Shown: positions 48,411 through 57,906 of the stretch, piece after piece
Layout: the number at the start of each line of letters is the position of its first letter
Position numbering within the stretch: position 1 is the stretch's first letter
NCBI RefSeq assembly: GCF_020181655.1
Contig: NZ_CP084032.1
Span: forward strand, 1,054,001-1,118,000
Source: Pectobacterium colocasium
Lineage (GTDB): Bacteria; Pseudomonadota; Gammaproteobacteria; Enterobacterales; Enterobacteriaceae
DNA length: 64,000 nt
Direction: 5' to 3'
Made by a program: the position numbers and the translations under genes
The notes under the pieces: model-generated
Told to the model about the DNA's origin: nothing
The model's database searches: none
The model's input: only the letters and a program-made list of their open reading frames with translations

Positions 48411-50669
48411 ATGGCGATTAAACGTTATCCACATCTTGCGCATTGGGGCGCGTTTACCGCTGTAGTTGAAGACGGCAGGTTGATTCGATGCGAGCCGTTT
48501 GCTGACGATCCGGCACCTTCCGCCATGCTCGATTCCATCGTGCCGCTGGTGTATTCCGACCGACGTATCCGTCGGCCTTCGGTGCGGCGTTCCTGGCTCC
48601 AGAAACGCGAAAATAGCGACAGAACTCTGCGCGGCAGAGAAGATTTTGTTGAAGTAGATTGGGACGTCGCGCTCGATCTGGTTGCGCAGGAGAATCGCCG
48701 TATTCGCGATCGCTACGGTGCGGATGGCCTGTTTGCCGGTTCCTACGGCTGGTCATCTGCCGGGCGCTATCACCATGCGCGTTCTCAGGTTCGGCGCTTC
48801 TATTTCTCCGGCGGCGGCGCGGTCGATCAGCAGGGGAATTACAGCTGGGGCGCAGCGCAGTTCTTCCTGCCGTACGTGATTGGCACCTTCCATCCGCTGA
48901 CGGGCAAGGTGACGGAATGGCGCAGCGTCGCCGAGCACTGTGATATTTTCCTCGCGTTTGGTGGTCTGGCGCTGAAAAACGCGCAGGTGGCCTCCGGCGG
49001 TGCCGGGCACCACACCTTGAAGCCCGCGCTGGAAACGCTGGTGGCGAAAGGGATTCCGGTCATTAACATCAGCCCGATGCGCGATGACTGCCCTGAATTT
49101 GTGAATGCCGAGTGGATTCCAATCCGCCCGAATACCGATGTCGCTCTGATGCTGGCGCTGGGCTATGAAATTCAGCGTTTGGGCGCTGACGATAAGGATT
49201 TCCTGCAACGCTACTGTGTTGGTTACGAGCAGTTGAGCGACTACTTGCACGGTCGCGGCGACGGCGTGGTGAAAACGCCCGAATGGGCCAGCGACATCAC
49301 TGGCATTCCCGCTGAACGTATTCGGCGTCTGGCGCAGCAGTTGATCGGTGTGCGCAGCTTTATTACCTGTTCTTATTCAGTGCAACGCGCGCACCGCGGC
49401 GAACAGCCGTATTGGATGATGATTGCGCTGTCTTCAATGTTGGGACAGGTGGGGTTGCCCGGCGGCGGATTCTCCTTCGGGCATGGTTCGATGAATAGCG
49501 TCGGCAACGAGCGTATTTCAACGCCAGCGCCCGCTTCGCCTTCCAGCCCGAATGCGGGGCGAGCGATCCCCGTGGCGCGCATCGCCGATATGCTATTGCA
49601 TCCCGGCACGCCTTATACCTTCCAGGGCGAAACCCATACTTATCCCGATATTCATCTGATTCACTGGGCGGGCGGTAACCCATTCCATCATCACCAGCAG
49701 TTGAACCGTCTGGTAGACGGCTGGCGCAAACCGGATACGGTGATTGTGCAGGATATCGTCTGGACGCCAGCAGCGCAGATGGCGGATATCGTACTGCCCG
49801 TCACGACAACGCTGGAGCGTAATGATATCGGCGGGTCGTCTCGCGATCGCTTTATCTTTGCCATGCATCAGGCGATTGCGCCGCAGCATCAGGCGCGTAA
49901 TGACGTGGATATTTTCAGCGAACTGGCCGAGCGTCTGGGTTATGGCGATGTGTTCACGCAAAATCGCAGTGAGCAGCAGTGGCTGGAACACCTGTATGAA
50001 GAATGCCGAGCAAGGCAGCGGGATGCCGCTGACAGCTGGCCGTCATTCGAGGATTTCTGGCAGCAGGGATATGTCGAAATCCCGATGGATGAAAAGCCGT
50101 TTGTGTTCTTTGAGGATTTCCGCCGCGATCCTCAGCAGCATGCGCTGAGTACGCCAAGCGGTAAAATTGAACTGTTCAGCTCGGCCATCGCCAGCTATGG
50201 TTATGCCGATTTTGCGCCGCACCCGGAATGGCAGCCTCCCGTTGAATGGCTGGGAGCCAAAAGCACGGAGGAATGGCCGCTGCACTTTATTTCCATTCAG
50301 CCGTCCGACCGTTTGCACAGCCAACTGGCAGCGACGCCGCAGGTTGCCGCGAATAAAACCGCAGGAAAAGAGACGCTGTACATGCACCCGCAGGATGCCG
50401 CCAAACGGGATATCGTCGACCGTTCGCAGGTGGAAGTCAGAAACGCGCGTGGTCGCATTCTGGCGGGCGTACAGATTACCGATGGCGTCACGCCGGGCGT
50501 GGTGATTATGTCCACCGGTGCCTGGTTTGAACCCGGCTTCGGTCAGAAAACGTGGTATCCGGTTGAGCAGTCTGGCAATGCGAATGTACTGACGCTGGAT
50601 ATCGGCACATCGCCGCTGACGCAGGGGCCGAATGCCATGAGCTGTTTGGTGGATGTGGTGCGGGTTTAG
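48411..50669 (+). CDS. BisC-like molybdopterin S/N-oxide reductase
   Basis: A molybdopterin-guanine-dinucleotide enzyme of the DMSO/TMAO/biotin sulfoxide reductase group, 752 residues (E. coli BisC 777). The Mo-ligand serine is probably Ser116 in GSYGWSSAGR. Cofactor-binding blocks include WAGGNPFHHHQQLNRL and ADIVLPVTTTLERNDI. It has no N-terminal Cys cluster, no Tat signal and no membrane helix, so it should be cytoplasmic like BisC. It is divergent from the ABC operon and probably reduces a sulfoxide or N-oxide group, perhaps on the imported compound (inference). Confidence 0.88.
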   Translation: MAIKRYPHLAHWGAFTAVVEDGRLIRCEPFADDPAPSAMLDSIVPLVYSDRRIRRPSVRRSWLQKRENSDRTLRGREDFVEVDWDVALDLVAQENRRIRDRYGADGLFAGSYGWSSAGRYHHARSQVRRFYFSGGGAVDQQGNYSWGAAQFFLPYVIGTFHPLTGKVTEWRSVAEHCDIFLAFGGLALKNAQVASGGAGHHTLKPALETLVAKGIPVINISPMRDDCPEFVNAEWIPIRPNTDVALMLALGYEIQRLGADDKDFLQRYCVGYEQLSDYLHGRGDGVVKTPEWASDITGIPAERIRRLAQQLIGVRSFITCSYSVQRAHRGEQPYWMMIALSSMLGQVGLPGGGFSFGHGSMNSVGNERISTPAPASPSSPNAGRAIPVARIADMLLHPGTPYTFQGETHTYPDIHLIHWAGGNPFHHHQQLNRLVDGWRKPDTVIVQDIVWTPAAQMADIVLPVTTTLERNDIGGSSRDRFIFAMHQAIAPQHQARNDVDIFSELAERLGYGDVFTQNRSEQQWLEHLYEECRARQRDAADSWPSFEDFWQQGYVEIPMDEKPFVFFEDFRRDPQQHALSTPSGKIELFSSAIASYGYADFAPHPEWQPPVEWLGAKSTEEWPLHFISIQPSDRLHSQLAATPQVAANKTAGKETLYMHPQDAAKRDIVDRSQVEVRNARGRILAGVQITDGVTPGVVIMSTGAWFEPGFGQKTWYPVEQSGNANVLTLDIGTSPLTQGPNAMSCLVDVVRV

Positions 50670-50735
50670 CGCTATCCTGAGCCGCTTTTTCGCTGTGTTA
50701 TTTTCCTGTGATTTTGTTTTCGTAAGGTTGATTGA

Positions 50736-51548
50736 ATGAGTACGCAATTATCCGAAGCCTATTTGCAACGCTTCGGCGGCACCGCACGGTTATATGGTCA
50801 ACAGGCGCTGGCGCTGTTTTCTCAGGCTCACGTTTGTGTGATTGGCATTGGTGGTGTCGGTTCCTGGGCGGCTGAGGCGCTGGCGCGTACCGGCATCGGC
50901 GCGATTACGCTGATTGATATGGATGATGTGTGCGTCAGTAACACCAATCGACAGATCCACGCGCTGCGTCAGCACACTGGGCAGTCGAAGACGGAAGTGA
51001 TGGCGGAACGTATTCTGGCGATCAACCCGGAATGTCGCGTCACCTGCGTGGATGATTTCATTAGCGCGGAAAACGTGGCCGAGCTGCTCGATAAAAACTT
51101 CAGCTATGTGATTGATGCCATCGACAGCGTACGCCCGAAGGCGGCGCTGCTCTCCTACTGTCGCCGCTATAAAATCCCGGTGGTGACAACCGGCGGTGCA
51201 GGTGGGCAGATCGATCCGACTCGGATTGAAGTGGTCGATCTGGCGAAAACGATTCAGGATCCGCTGGCTGCCAAGTTGCGCGAGCGGTTAAAGCACGATT
51301 TTAACGTGGTGAAGAACAGCAAGGGAAAGTTGGGTATCGACTGTGTGTTTTCCAGCGAGCCACTGGTTTATCCGCAGCCTGACGGTTCCGTTTGTGCATC
51401 GCGCAGCACGGCAGACGGCGTCATGCGTATGGATTGCGCATCAGGCTTTGGGGCCGCGACGATGGTCACCGCAACCTTCGGGTTTGTTGCGGTATCCCAT
51501 GCGCTGAAGAAGATGATGGCGAAAAGGGAAAGGGCGTCTGCGACGTAA
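50736..51548 (+). CDS. tcdA: tRNA threonylcarbamoyladenosine dehydratase TcdA
   Basis: TcdA (CsdL, YgdL) uses ATP to convert t6A37 of tRNA into cyclic t6A. The protein is 270 residues with an E1-like adenylating domain: VIGIGGVGSWAAEALARTG near 36-54, and LIDMDDVCVSNTNRQIHA for ATP and metal contacts. The C-terminus has a hydrophobic stretch. It converges with csdE, whose product supplies sulfur-relay partners of TcdA in E. coli. Confidence 0.96.
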   Translation: MSTQLSEAYLQRFGGTARLYGQQALALFSQAHVCVIGIGGVGSWAAEALARTGIGAITLIDMDDVCVSNTNRQIHALRQHTGQSKTEVMAERILAINPECRVTCVDDFISAENVAELLDKNFSYVIDAIDSVRPKAALLSYCRRYKIPVVTTGGAGGQIDPTRIEVVDLAKTIQDPLAAKLRERLKHDFNVVKNSKGKLGIDCVFSSEPLVYPQPDGSVCASRSTADGVMRMDCASGFGAATMVTATFGFVAVSHALKKMMAKRERASAT

Positions 51549-51600
51549 CAGGTGTTTGTGACAAAATAAAGCCTGTGGTGCAGAAGTCGCGTGAATCTCG

Positions 51601-52056
51601 CTATTTTCCCGCTGCTTCGTGTTCTGCTATGTCCCTGATTCTGGCGGCCAGCGCCGCCAGCCCGCTTGAACGCGAAGCGCTGAGCTGCGCGCGCAGCCCC
51701 AACATATCGAACAGCGCCAGCGGATCGTGCTGCAATAGCGTTTCTGGCGTTTTTCCCTCAACGGCGGTTAGCAATACCGCCAGTAATCCCCGCACAATGC
51801 GCCCGTCGCTGTCGCCATAAAAATGCAGCCTGCCGTCTTCCTGACGCTGATAACCCAGCCAGACGCGATTTTCACAGCCGGATAATGAAATCTCGTCGGT
51901 TTTCAGCACCTCGGGCAGCGTTGGCAACGCCTTTGCCAATAAAATGAGCTGCCGATAGCGATCTTCCCACGCGCGGCAGGCATCGAATCGCGCCAGCAGG
52001 TCGGCGACGGTGGTGTGGTGGCCAAAAGGATGCGTGGTGTCAGTTGTCTGGGTCAT
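51601..52056 (-). CDS. csdE: Cysteine desulfurase sulfur acceptor subunit CsdE
   Basis: A SufE-like sulfur acceptor of 151 residues. It takes persulfide sulfur from CsdA on Cys61 ([14 protein letters not shown]), the same position as in E. coli. It lies 3 bp downstream of csdA in the same operon. Confidence 0.96.
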   Translation of the reverse strand: MTQTTDTTHPFGHHTTVADLLARFDACRAWEDRYRQLILLAKALPTLPEVLKTDEISLSGCENRVWLGYQRQEDGRLHFYGDSDGRIVRGLLAVLLTAVEGKTPETLLQHDPLALFDMLGLRAQLSASRSSGLAALAARIRDIAEHEAAGK

Positions 52057-52059
52057 GGT

Positions 52060-53265
52060 TTAGTCGATCAATAATTCAAGGGCGCTGCCCACTGCTGCGA
52101 TCAGCGCAGCAACATCCTGTTGGTTGTTATAGGGGGCAAACGAGGCGCGGAGCGTGCCGCTGACGCCGAGCGCGTCCATCAGCGGCTGCGCACAGTGATG
52201 CCCAGCACGCAGTGCGATGCCGCTTTCAGCTAACAGCGTAACCAGATCGCTGTGGTGCACATCGGCAATATCAAAGGACAGCACGCTGGACTGCGGGCTA
52301 CGGAAGCTGCGAAAGCCGGGGAACTGCGCTAAATACGTTTCGGCAAGCTGCGCTAACTGCTGGCTGTGCTGCTCTGCGGCGTGCCAGTCCAGCGTGGTCA
52401 GCCAGTCGAGTGCCGCAGACAGGCCAAGCACGCCGGCAATGTGTGGCGTTCCCGCCTCAAACCGCTGTGGAATCGCCTTGGGCTTGAAGCCGTCAAAGGA
52501 CACCTGCGTCATCATTTTTCCGCCGCCTTGCCACGGCATCATGCTTTCCAGCAAGGCGGTTTTGCCGTACAGCACGCCAATCCCGGTTGGGGCATACAAT
52601 TTGTGCCCGGAAAACGCATAGAAATCAATATCCAACGCCTGTACATCCGGCGGACAGTGAACAATGCCCTGCGCGCCATCAACCATCACTACCGCGCCAT
52701 AACGGTGGGCCAGCGCAATCGCGCGCGCCAGATCGGGCTGTCCGCCCGTCACGTTTGACATTTGCCCCAGCGCCAGCAACCGGGTTTTGGGGGTAAGCAG
52801 CGTGGCTAGCTGCTCAACATCCGGTAAGAAGTCCGCGCCTATCGGTAACTTCACCACCTTTGCGCCGGTTTGCTGCGCCACCATTAGCCACGGAATGAGG
52901 TTAGCGTGATGCTCCGCCTCACTCACCACGATCTCATCGCCCGGTTGAAGGCGAGGACGGGCATAGCTCTGCGCAACCAGATTGATCGCTTCCGTCGTGC
53001 CTCTGGTCCAGACAATCGAACGCGGATCGTCCGCGTGGAGTAAGGTAGCGACTTGCTCTCGAGCGCCTTCAAAGCGCTGGGTCAACGCCTGCGCACCGCG
53101 ATGCTGGCTGCGGTGCACCGTACCACTCTCACTGCAATAGAACGCTTGAACCGCATCAATGACAGCCTGTGGTTTCAGCGCGGTCGCGGCGCTATCAAGA
53201 TACACCGTCGAATGCTGAAGAGCGGGAAACTGTTGGCGAAAGGTGGCGGGGTTAAACGGTGTCAT
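52060..53265 (-). CDS. csdA: Cysteine desulfurase CsdA
   Basis: A PLP-dependent desulfurase releasing sulfur from cysteine for CsdE, TcdA and other sulfur-relay partners. The PLP Lys is in FSGHKLYAPTGIGVLYGK, and the persulfide Cys358 in AGHHCAQPLM, the E. coli number when ATG 53265 is used (401 residues). An agagg site sits 6 nt before that ATG; ATG 53271 overlaps the site and is unlikely. Confidence 0.96.
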   Translation of the reverse strand: MTPFNPATFRQQFPALQHSTVYLDSAATALKPQAVIDAVQAFYCSESGTVHRSQHRGAQALTQRFEGAREQVATLLHADDPRSIVWTRGTTEAINLVAQSYARPRLQPGDEIVVSEAEHHANLIPWLMVAQQTGAKVVKLPIGADFLPDVEQLATLLTPKTRLLALGQMSNVTGGQPDLARAIALAHRYGAVVMVDGAQGIVHCPPDVQALDIDFYAFSGHKLYAPTGIGVLYGKTALLESMMPWQGGGKMMTQVSFDGFKPKAIPQRFEAGTPHIAGVLGLSAALDWLTTLDWHAAEQHSQQLAQLAETYLAQFPGFRSFRSPQSSVLSFDIADVHHSDLVTLLAESGIALRAGHHCAQPLMDALGVSGTLRASFAPYNNQQDVAALIAAVGSALELLID

Positions 53266-53448
53266 GAGCATCCTCTTTTGGAGGGGCGATCCTGTCCCAT
53301 TTTGTTGAGAGAGACAAGTTTAGGACTATGCCTAATGCGATTTTATGGAAAAAAAAGCAACTATTGCTACGCTTTAAAGTGTTAATTTTCAGGATTTCCT
53401 GATGAATAAGGTTAACTAGAAAACATTTAAATTCATTGAGGCTTAACT

Positions 53449-53670
53449 ATGAAGAATAAAATTTCTATTTTTGCCGCTATCGTGATGGCGTTTTCTCTGG
53501 CAGCCTGTTCCAGTAATTACGTCATGCATACCAATGACGGGCGCACCATCGTTGCAGAGGGGAAACCGAAGGTTGATGATGAGACGGGTATGATCAGCTA
53601 TACCGATGCCTACGGTCAGCAGCAGCAAATTAATCGCGATAATGTGAAAGAAATGGCGAAAGGGAAATAG
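53449..53670 (+). CDS. ygdI: YgdI/YgdR family lipoprotein YgdI
   Basis: A 73-residue lipoprotein of the DUF903 family. The lipobox LAAC gives a lipidated Cys at 20, then SSNYVMHTNDGRTIV and DETGMISYTDAYGQ. It is paralogous to ygdR at 10710-10928 (about half the mature residues shared) and sits beside gcvB as in E. coli. Function is unknown. Confidence 0.94.
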   Translation: MKNKISIFAAIVMAFSLAACSSNYVMHTNDGRTIVAEGKPKVDDETGMISYTDAYGQQQQINRDNVKEMAKGK

Positions 53671-53755
53671 TGCGGTTTGCCTATCATCCCGCGTTACCTG
53701 TTAAGCTGCGCAGACTCGCATCGGTTGTCATCGTTTCAGGTGTGAAACGCAGGCC

Positions 53756-53955
53756 AAAAAAAAAGCACCGCAATTTGCGGTGCTACACAAAAAATCACTT
53801 TGGACAGACAGGGTAAATGTACAGGAAGTGAATAGGGTAGACTCGCTACCACATCTGCAAAAGGCAGACAAACAAATAGCAAACACAACATCACAACCAC
53901 AAGCCAAAAGCACCTCAGGTTACCCCTCCGCACTTTTCGTTCCGGCCCAGGAAGT
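53756..53955 (-). ncRNA. gcvB: GcvB small regulatory RNA
   Basis: GcvB is an Hfq-dependent sRNA that represses many amino-acid and peptide transporter mRNAs. The minus strand reads acttcctgggccggaacg at the 5' end, carries the G/U-rich seed (gttgtgatgttgtgtttg, within 53879-53898), then the conserved cttcctgtacatttaccctg and tgtctgtccaaagtgat blocks. It ends with an 8-bp terminator stem (agcaccgc/gcggtgct) and nine T. Length is about 200 nt, and it is divergent from gcvA as in E. coli. 5' and 3' ends are inferred from sequence. Confidence 0.96.
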
Positions 53956-53961
53956 TGCGCT

Positions 53962-53990
53962 AATATAGGTATTTGCTGGTACATCCTCAA
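53962..53990 (-). promoter_or_regulatory. Promoter of gcvB
   Basis: On the minus strand: -35 ttgagg, 17-bp spacer, -10 tatatt, 6 bases before the inferred start at 53955. CTAAT pentamers, the core reported for GcvA binding, occur at 53960-53964, 54023-54027 and 54096-54100 in the gcvA-gcvB gap. Confidence 0.7.
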
Positions 53991-54205
53991 CGGACAAATT
54001 ATAATGTCTCGGATTATAAAAACTAATAGTTGTACCCGTCATCTTTTCGTTGCAGAGAATCCGGCTATTGCCACTGGTATTAATCGCTTAGCCAGCTAAT
54101 TGGCAGGCGATCTTGCCCTTTGTTGCCTTTCTGCATCTTAAGATTTAATGGGTATAAATGTGCCCGATAAACCGCTGATTTAGCGTAAACTAAAAGATTT
54201 CATTC

Positions 54206-55129
54206 ATGTCAAAACGTCTCCCCCCGCTCAACGCATTGCGCGTTTTTGATGCGGCGGCTCGCCATTTAAGCTTTACCAAAGCGGCAGAAGAATTGTTTGT
54301 TACGCAGGCTGCCGTCAGCCACCAGATTAAATCATTGGAAGATTTTCTGGGGCTTAAATTGTTCCGCCGTCGTAATCGCTCTCTGCTGCTGACGGAAGAG
54401 GGGCAAAGTTACTATCTTGATATCAAAGAGATCTTCTCCTCTTTGAATGACGCAACCCGTAAGCTGCAATCCCGCAGTGCCAAAGGCGCGTTAACGGTCA
54501 GTCTGTTGCCCAGCTTTGCCATTCATTGGCTGGTACCGCGTCTGTCGAGCTTTAACTCCGACTATCCGGGGATTGATGTGCGTATTCAGGCGGTGGATCG
54601 CGATGAAGATCGTCTGGCGGATGACGTGGATGTCGCGATTTTCTACGGTCGCGGAAATTGGCCGGGGTTGCGGGTAGAAAAACTGTACGCGGAGTATCTT
54701 TTGCCGGTTTGTTCGCCAGCGTTGCTGACGGGGAATCACCCGTTAAAAACACCAGATGATTTGGTCGCACACACGCTGCTGCACGATGCGTCACGTCGTG
54801 ACTGGTTGTCCTATACGCGTCAGCTTGGCGTGCAAATTAACGTGCAGCAGGGGCCGATTTTCAGCCATAGCGCCATGGTGTTGCAGGCGGCCATTCACGG
54901 GCAGGGCGTGGCGTTGGCGAATAATGTCATGGCACAAACGGAAATCGAAGCCGGGCGACTGGTGTGCCCATTTAACGATGTGCTGGTCAGCCGGAACGCT
55001 TTTTATCTGGTATGTCATGACAGTCAGGCAGAACTGGGTAAAATAGCCGCCTTTCGCCATTGGATTCTGGCGCGGGCCGCCAGTGAGCAGGAAAAGTTTC
55101 GTTTTCGCTATGACAACGGCACGCGCTGA
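54206..55129 (+). CDS. gcvA: Glycine cleavage system transcriptional activator GcvA
   Basis: A LysR-type regulator of 307 residues that controls gcvTHP, gcvB and itself in response to glycine and purines. The winged helix-turn-helix is near 20-45 (LSFTKAAEELFVTQAAVSHQ), followed by the effector domain (VALANNVMAQTEIEAGRLV). It is divergent from gcvB; the 250-bp gap holds both promoters and the GcvA sites. Confidence 0.96.
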   Translation: MSKRLPPLNALRVFDAAARHLSFTKAAEELFVTQAAVSHQIKSLEDFLGLKLFRRRNRSLLLTEEGQSYYLDIKEIFSSLNDATRKLQSRSAKGALTVSLLPSFAIHWLVPRLSSFNSDYPGIDVRIQAVDRDEDRLADDVDVAIFYGRGNWPGLRVEKLYAEYLLPVCSPALLTGNHPLKTPDDLVAHTLLHDASRRDWLSYTRQLGVQINVQQGPIFSHSAMVLQAAIHGQGVALANNVMAQTEIEAGRLVCPFNDVLVSRNAFYLVCHDSQAELGKIAAFRHWILARAASEQEKFRFRYDNGTR

Positions 55130-55228
55130 GGCCGTGTGGCTGTCGAAGGTTGAGTGACCGAATAACTCACGTAGATAACTTATGCAGATAGCTACGATGA
55201 TAGATAACAACGATTATAGGTAACTACG

Positions 55229-55624
55229 ATGAATAGTCGTTTCATGCTGGTGTTTGCTGCTATCAGCGGCTTCACTTTTGTCGCGCTAGGCGCGTTTGGT
55301 TCCCATGTCCTCAGCAAAACGCTGGGCGCAACGGAACTGGGCTGGCTGCGTACCGGCCTTGAATATCAGGCATTTCACACGTTAGCGATTCTGGCGCTGG
55401 CGGTTGCGATGCAACAGCGAACCAATCTGTGGTTTTACTGGAGCAGCGTTTTTCTGGCGTTGGGAACGGTACTCTTCAGCGGAAGTTTGTACTGTCTGGC
55501 GCTTTCTCACCTGAAACTGTGGGTTTATGTGACGCCGATTGGTGGCACCTGTTTTCTGGTGGGATGGATATTATTATTGATTGGCGCACTGCGTCTGAAG
55601 AGAAAGGCTGAACGCCATGAATAA
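55229..55624 (+). CDS. ygdD: DUF423 family membrane protein YgdD
   Basis: A small inner-membrane protein of 131 residues with four hydrophobic helices and the family block [15 protein letters not shown] near the N-terminus. Role unknown. It overlaps rlmM by 8 bp, so expression is coupled. The 100-bp gap to gcvA shows no clear terminator. Confidence 0.93.
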   Translation: MNSRFMLVFAAISGFTFVALGAFGSHVLSKTLGATELGWLRTGLEYQAFHTLAILALAVAMQQRTNLWFYWSSVFLALGTVLFSGSLYCLALSHLKLWVYVTPIGGTCFLVGWILLLIGALRLKRKAERHE

Positions 55625-56717
55625 GGTCATTTTGTATTGTCGTCCCGGGTTTGAGAAAGAGTGTGCGGCGGAAATAACGGAAAAAGCCACGCAGCATAAC
55701 GCCTTCGGCTTCGCGCGGGTAAAAGAAAACAGCGGTTACGTGGTGTTTGAATGCTATCAGCATGAAGATGCTGAGCGTTTGGTGAAAACACTGCCGTTTC
55801 ATGAGCTGATTTTTGCCCGTCAGATGTTCGTAAGTGGTGAACTGCTGCGCGATTTGCCGCCGGAAGATCGCATCACGCCAATTGTCGGTATGTTGTCAGG
55901 GGCTATTGAACGGGCGGGAGAGCTGCGCGTTGAAGTTCCTGACACCAACGAAAGCAAAGAACTGATGAAGTTCTGCCGCAAATTCACCGTGCCGCTGCGT
56001 GCGGCACTGCGCGAACATAAAATTCTGTTGGGCTATGAAAAAGCGGATCGGCCGGTACTACATGTGCTGTTCATTGCGCCAGGCTGCTGCTATGTCGGCT
56101 ATTCCTATAGCAATAACAATTCACCGTTTTATATGGGGATCCCACGGCTGAAATTCCCTTCTGATGCACCAAGCCGCTCGACGCTGAAACTGGAAGAAGC
56201 ATTCCACGTTTTTATTCCTGCGGATGAGTGGGATGAGCGCTTGGGCAGCGGTATGTACGCGGTGGATTTAGGCGCGTGTCCCGGCGGCTGGACTTACCAA
56301 CTGGTTAAACGCAGCATGATGGTTTATGCGGTAGACAATGGACCCATGGCACCGAGCCTGATGGAGACTGGGCAGGTGATGCACCATCAGGCGGACGGCT
56401 TCCGCTTTGAGCCACCGCGTAATAACGTGTACTGGCTGGTGTGCGACATGGTGGAAAAGCCGGCGAAGGTCACCAGCCTGATGAGTGATTGGCTGATCAA
56501 GGGTTGGTGTCGCGAGGCCATTTTCAACCTGAAACTGCCGATGAAGAAGCGCTATGAAGAGGTGTCGCAGAATCTGGCCGTGCTGCGTGAACGCCTGAGC
56601 GAAAATGGGATTAATGCTGAAGTGCATGCCAAGCATTTGTACCATGACCGCGAGGAAATCACCGTACACGTTCGTCGTTTCTGGAGCGCAGTGCCTGGCC
56701 GTCGCGACGAGCGGTAA
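55617..56717 (+). CDS. rlmM: 23S rRNA (cytidine-2'-O)-methyltransferase RlmM
   Basis: RlmM methylates the 2'-O of C2498 in 23S rRNA. The 366-residue protein has an N-terminal THUMP domain and a C-terminal Rossmann methyltransferase domain. The SAM site is [27 protein letters not shown] and [13 protein letters not shown] supply parts of the Lys-Asp-Lys-Glu catalytic set. Its ATG lies inside the end of ygdD. Confidence 0.97.
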   Translation: MNKVILYCRPGFEKECAAEITEKATQHNAFGFARVKENSGYVVFECYQHEDAERLVKTLPFHELIFARQMFVSGELLRDLPPEDRITPIVGMLSGAIERAGELRVEVPDTNESKELMKFCRKFTVPLRAALREHKILLGYEKADRPVLHVLFIAPGCCYVGYSYSNNNSPFYMGIPRLKFPSDAPSRSTLKLEEAFHVFIPADEWDERLGSGMYAVDLGACPGGWTYQLVKRSMMVYAVDNGPMAPSLMETGQVMHHQADGFRFEPPRNNVYWLVCDMVEKPAKVTSLMSDWLIKGWCREAIFNLKLPMKKRYEEVSQNLAVLRERLSENGINAEVHAKHLYHDREEITVHVRRFWSAVPGRRDER

Positions 56718-56757
56718 AATAAGAGATATTGTGGATTTTGCTGTTATCCGGCGTAAA

Positions 56758-56965
56758 AAATTATGCTGAGGAAATAGTCGGCTTAGGATGAGCCGCAGGG
56801 ATGCGGCGAAAGCTTGCGCCATGCTGGGAGCATGTCGCAAGCGGTCCGTTAAGCCAGATACCGACGAAGGCACCGCGTAGCGGCATAATTTAGCCAGAAG
56901 CCTGGGGTCATGGGGCGAGCGGCGTGTGAGCCGCCCCATGTCGGGCGCGTGCTACTGGGGTAGCA
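56758..56965. repeat. Structured GC-rich intergenic element, probable dispersed repeat
   Basis: The rlmM-xni gap (56718-57063) holds a dense run of hairpins: gccgca-ggga-tgcggc (56792-56807), a 13-bp stem with one mismatch at 56813-56841, catggggcg/cgccccatg (56909-56940) and tgctac/gtagca (56950-56965). A 9-bp inverted repeat aaattatgc/gcataattt bounds 56758-56891. It has no supported reading frame. The form suggests a non-autonomous dispersed repeat or a structured RNA; only one copy is in this window. Confidence 0.5.
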
Positions 56966-57063
56966 TGAAAAATGATGGTATTATTGCGCGCGAAACCCTC
57001 TCCTAGTCTGCATAAAAAATGTGACTAAGAGACAGGTATTAATAGGGGCACATCGCCCGTCTC

Positions 57064-57834
57064 TTAATACGGTAGCCTCAACTGTTGCAGATTGCCATTA
57101 AGCGTTAAATCGGTACGCAGCATGGCCACCTGACGGCTGATTAGCGCCATGTCTTTATGCTGTTCCAGCTTCTTACGCCACTTTTCTGGCACGGCATCGA
57201 GTTGCTGATAAAGCGCCTCCAGGCTCCCTGCCTGTTGCAAAAGCTGTGCGGCGCTTTTGGGGCCAATACCTGCGACGCCCGGAATTTTACTGCTGCTAAT
57301 GCCTGCCAGTCCCCAGTAGTCCGTAAGCTGTTGCGGTGACACACCAAACTCTTGTTCGATAAATGGCAGGTCCAGCCAGCGTTTCTGAAAGTAATCCCTG
57401 ATCTGAATGTGTGGCGCTAATAGCTGACAGTACCCTTTATCGGTCGACACAATGGTTGTTTGATGACCCGCTGATGACAACTTGGTGGCTAGCGTGGCTG
57501 CCAGATCGTCGGCTTCATTGCCGGGACTATGCCAGCTTGCTACACCAACTTCGGCAAACGCTGCTTTAATCTGCGGGAGTTCTTGTTTCAGATTATCTGG
57601 CATTGGCGTGCGTCCTGCCTTGTAGTCAGGCAGGAGCTGATGGCGCCAACTGGTCACACGACCTTCATCATCAAACTCTTCATGATCAAAAACGGCAACA
57701 GCGTGCGTAGGCTGGCTGTGTTGTATGAGTTGCTGCAATGCATGTTGGCATGCTGTGATACAGGGAGAACCTTGTACCGCATGAATGCGACGTATCAGAT
57801 TGAGCGCGTCAATAATCAACAAATGGACGGGCAT
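57064..57834 (-). CDS. xni: Flap endonuclease Xni (exonuclease IX)
   Basis: A 5'-nuclease-family flap endonuclease of 256 residues (E. coli 251), related to the small nuclease domain of DNA polymerase I. Acidic metal sites appear in [29 protein letters not shown] and [11 protein letters not shown]. The helix-hairpin-helix is [16 protein letters not shown]. As in the family, one of the usual acidic metal-site residues may be missing. The 72-bp gap to ppnN allows co-transcription. Confidence 0.94.
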   Translation of the reverse strand: MPVHLLIIDALNLIRRIHAVQGSPCITACQHALQQLIQHSQPTHAVAVFDHEEFDDEGRVTSWRHQLLPDYKAGRTPMPDNLKQELPQIKAAFAEVGVASWHSPGNEADDLAATLATKLSSAGHQTTIVSTDKGYCQLLAPHIQIRDYFQKRWLDLPFIEQEFGVSPQQLTDYWGLAGISSSKIPGVAGIGPKSAAQLLQQAGSLEALYQQLDAVPEKWRKKLEQHKDMALISRQVAMLRTDLTLNGNLQQLRLPY

Positions 57835-57906
57835 CGCGTAATTCCTGATGTAATAAGCGGGGGAAGCTGGGCTCCCCCCACATAGGTACGACCGAGCGGT
57901 GAACCG

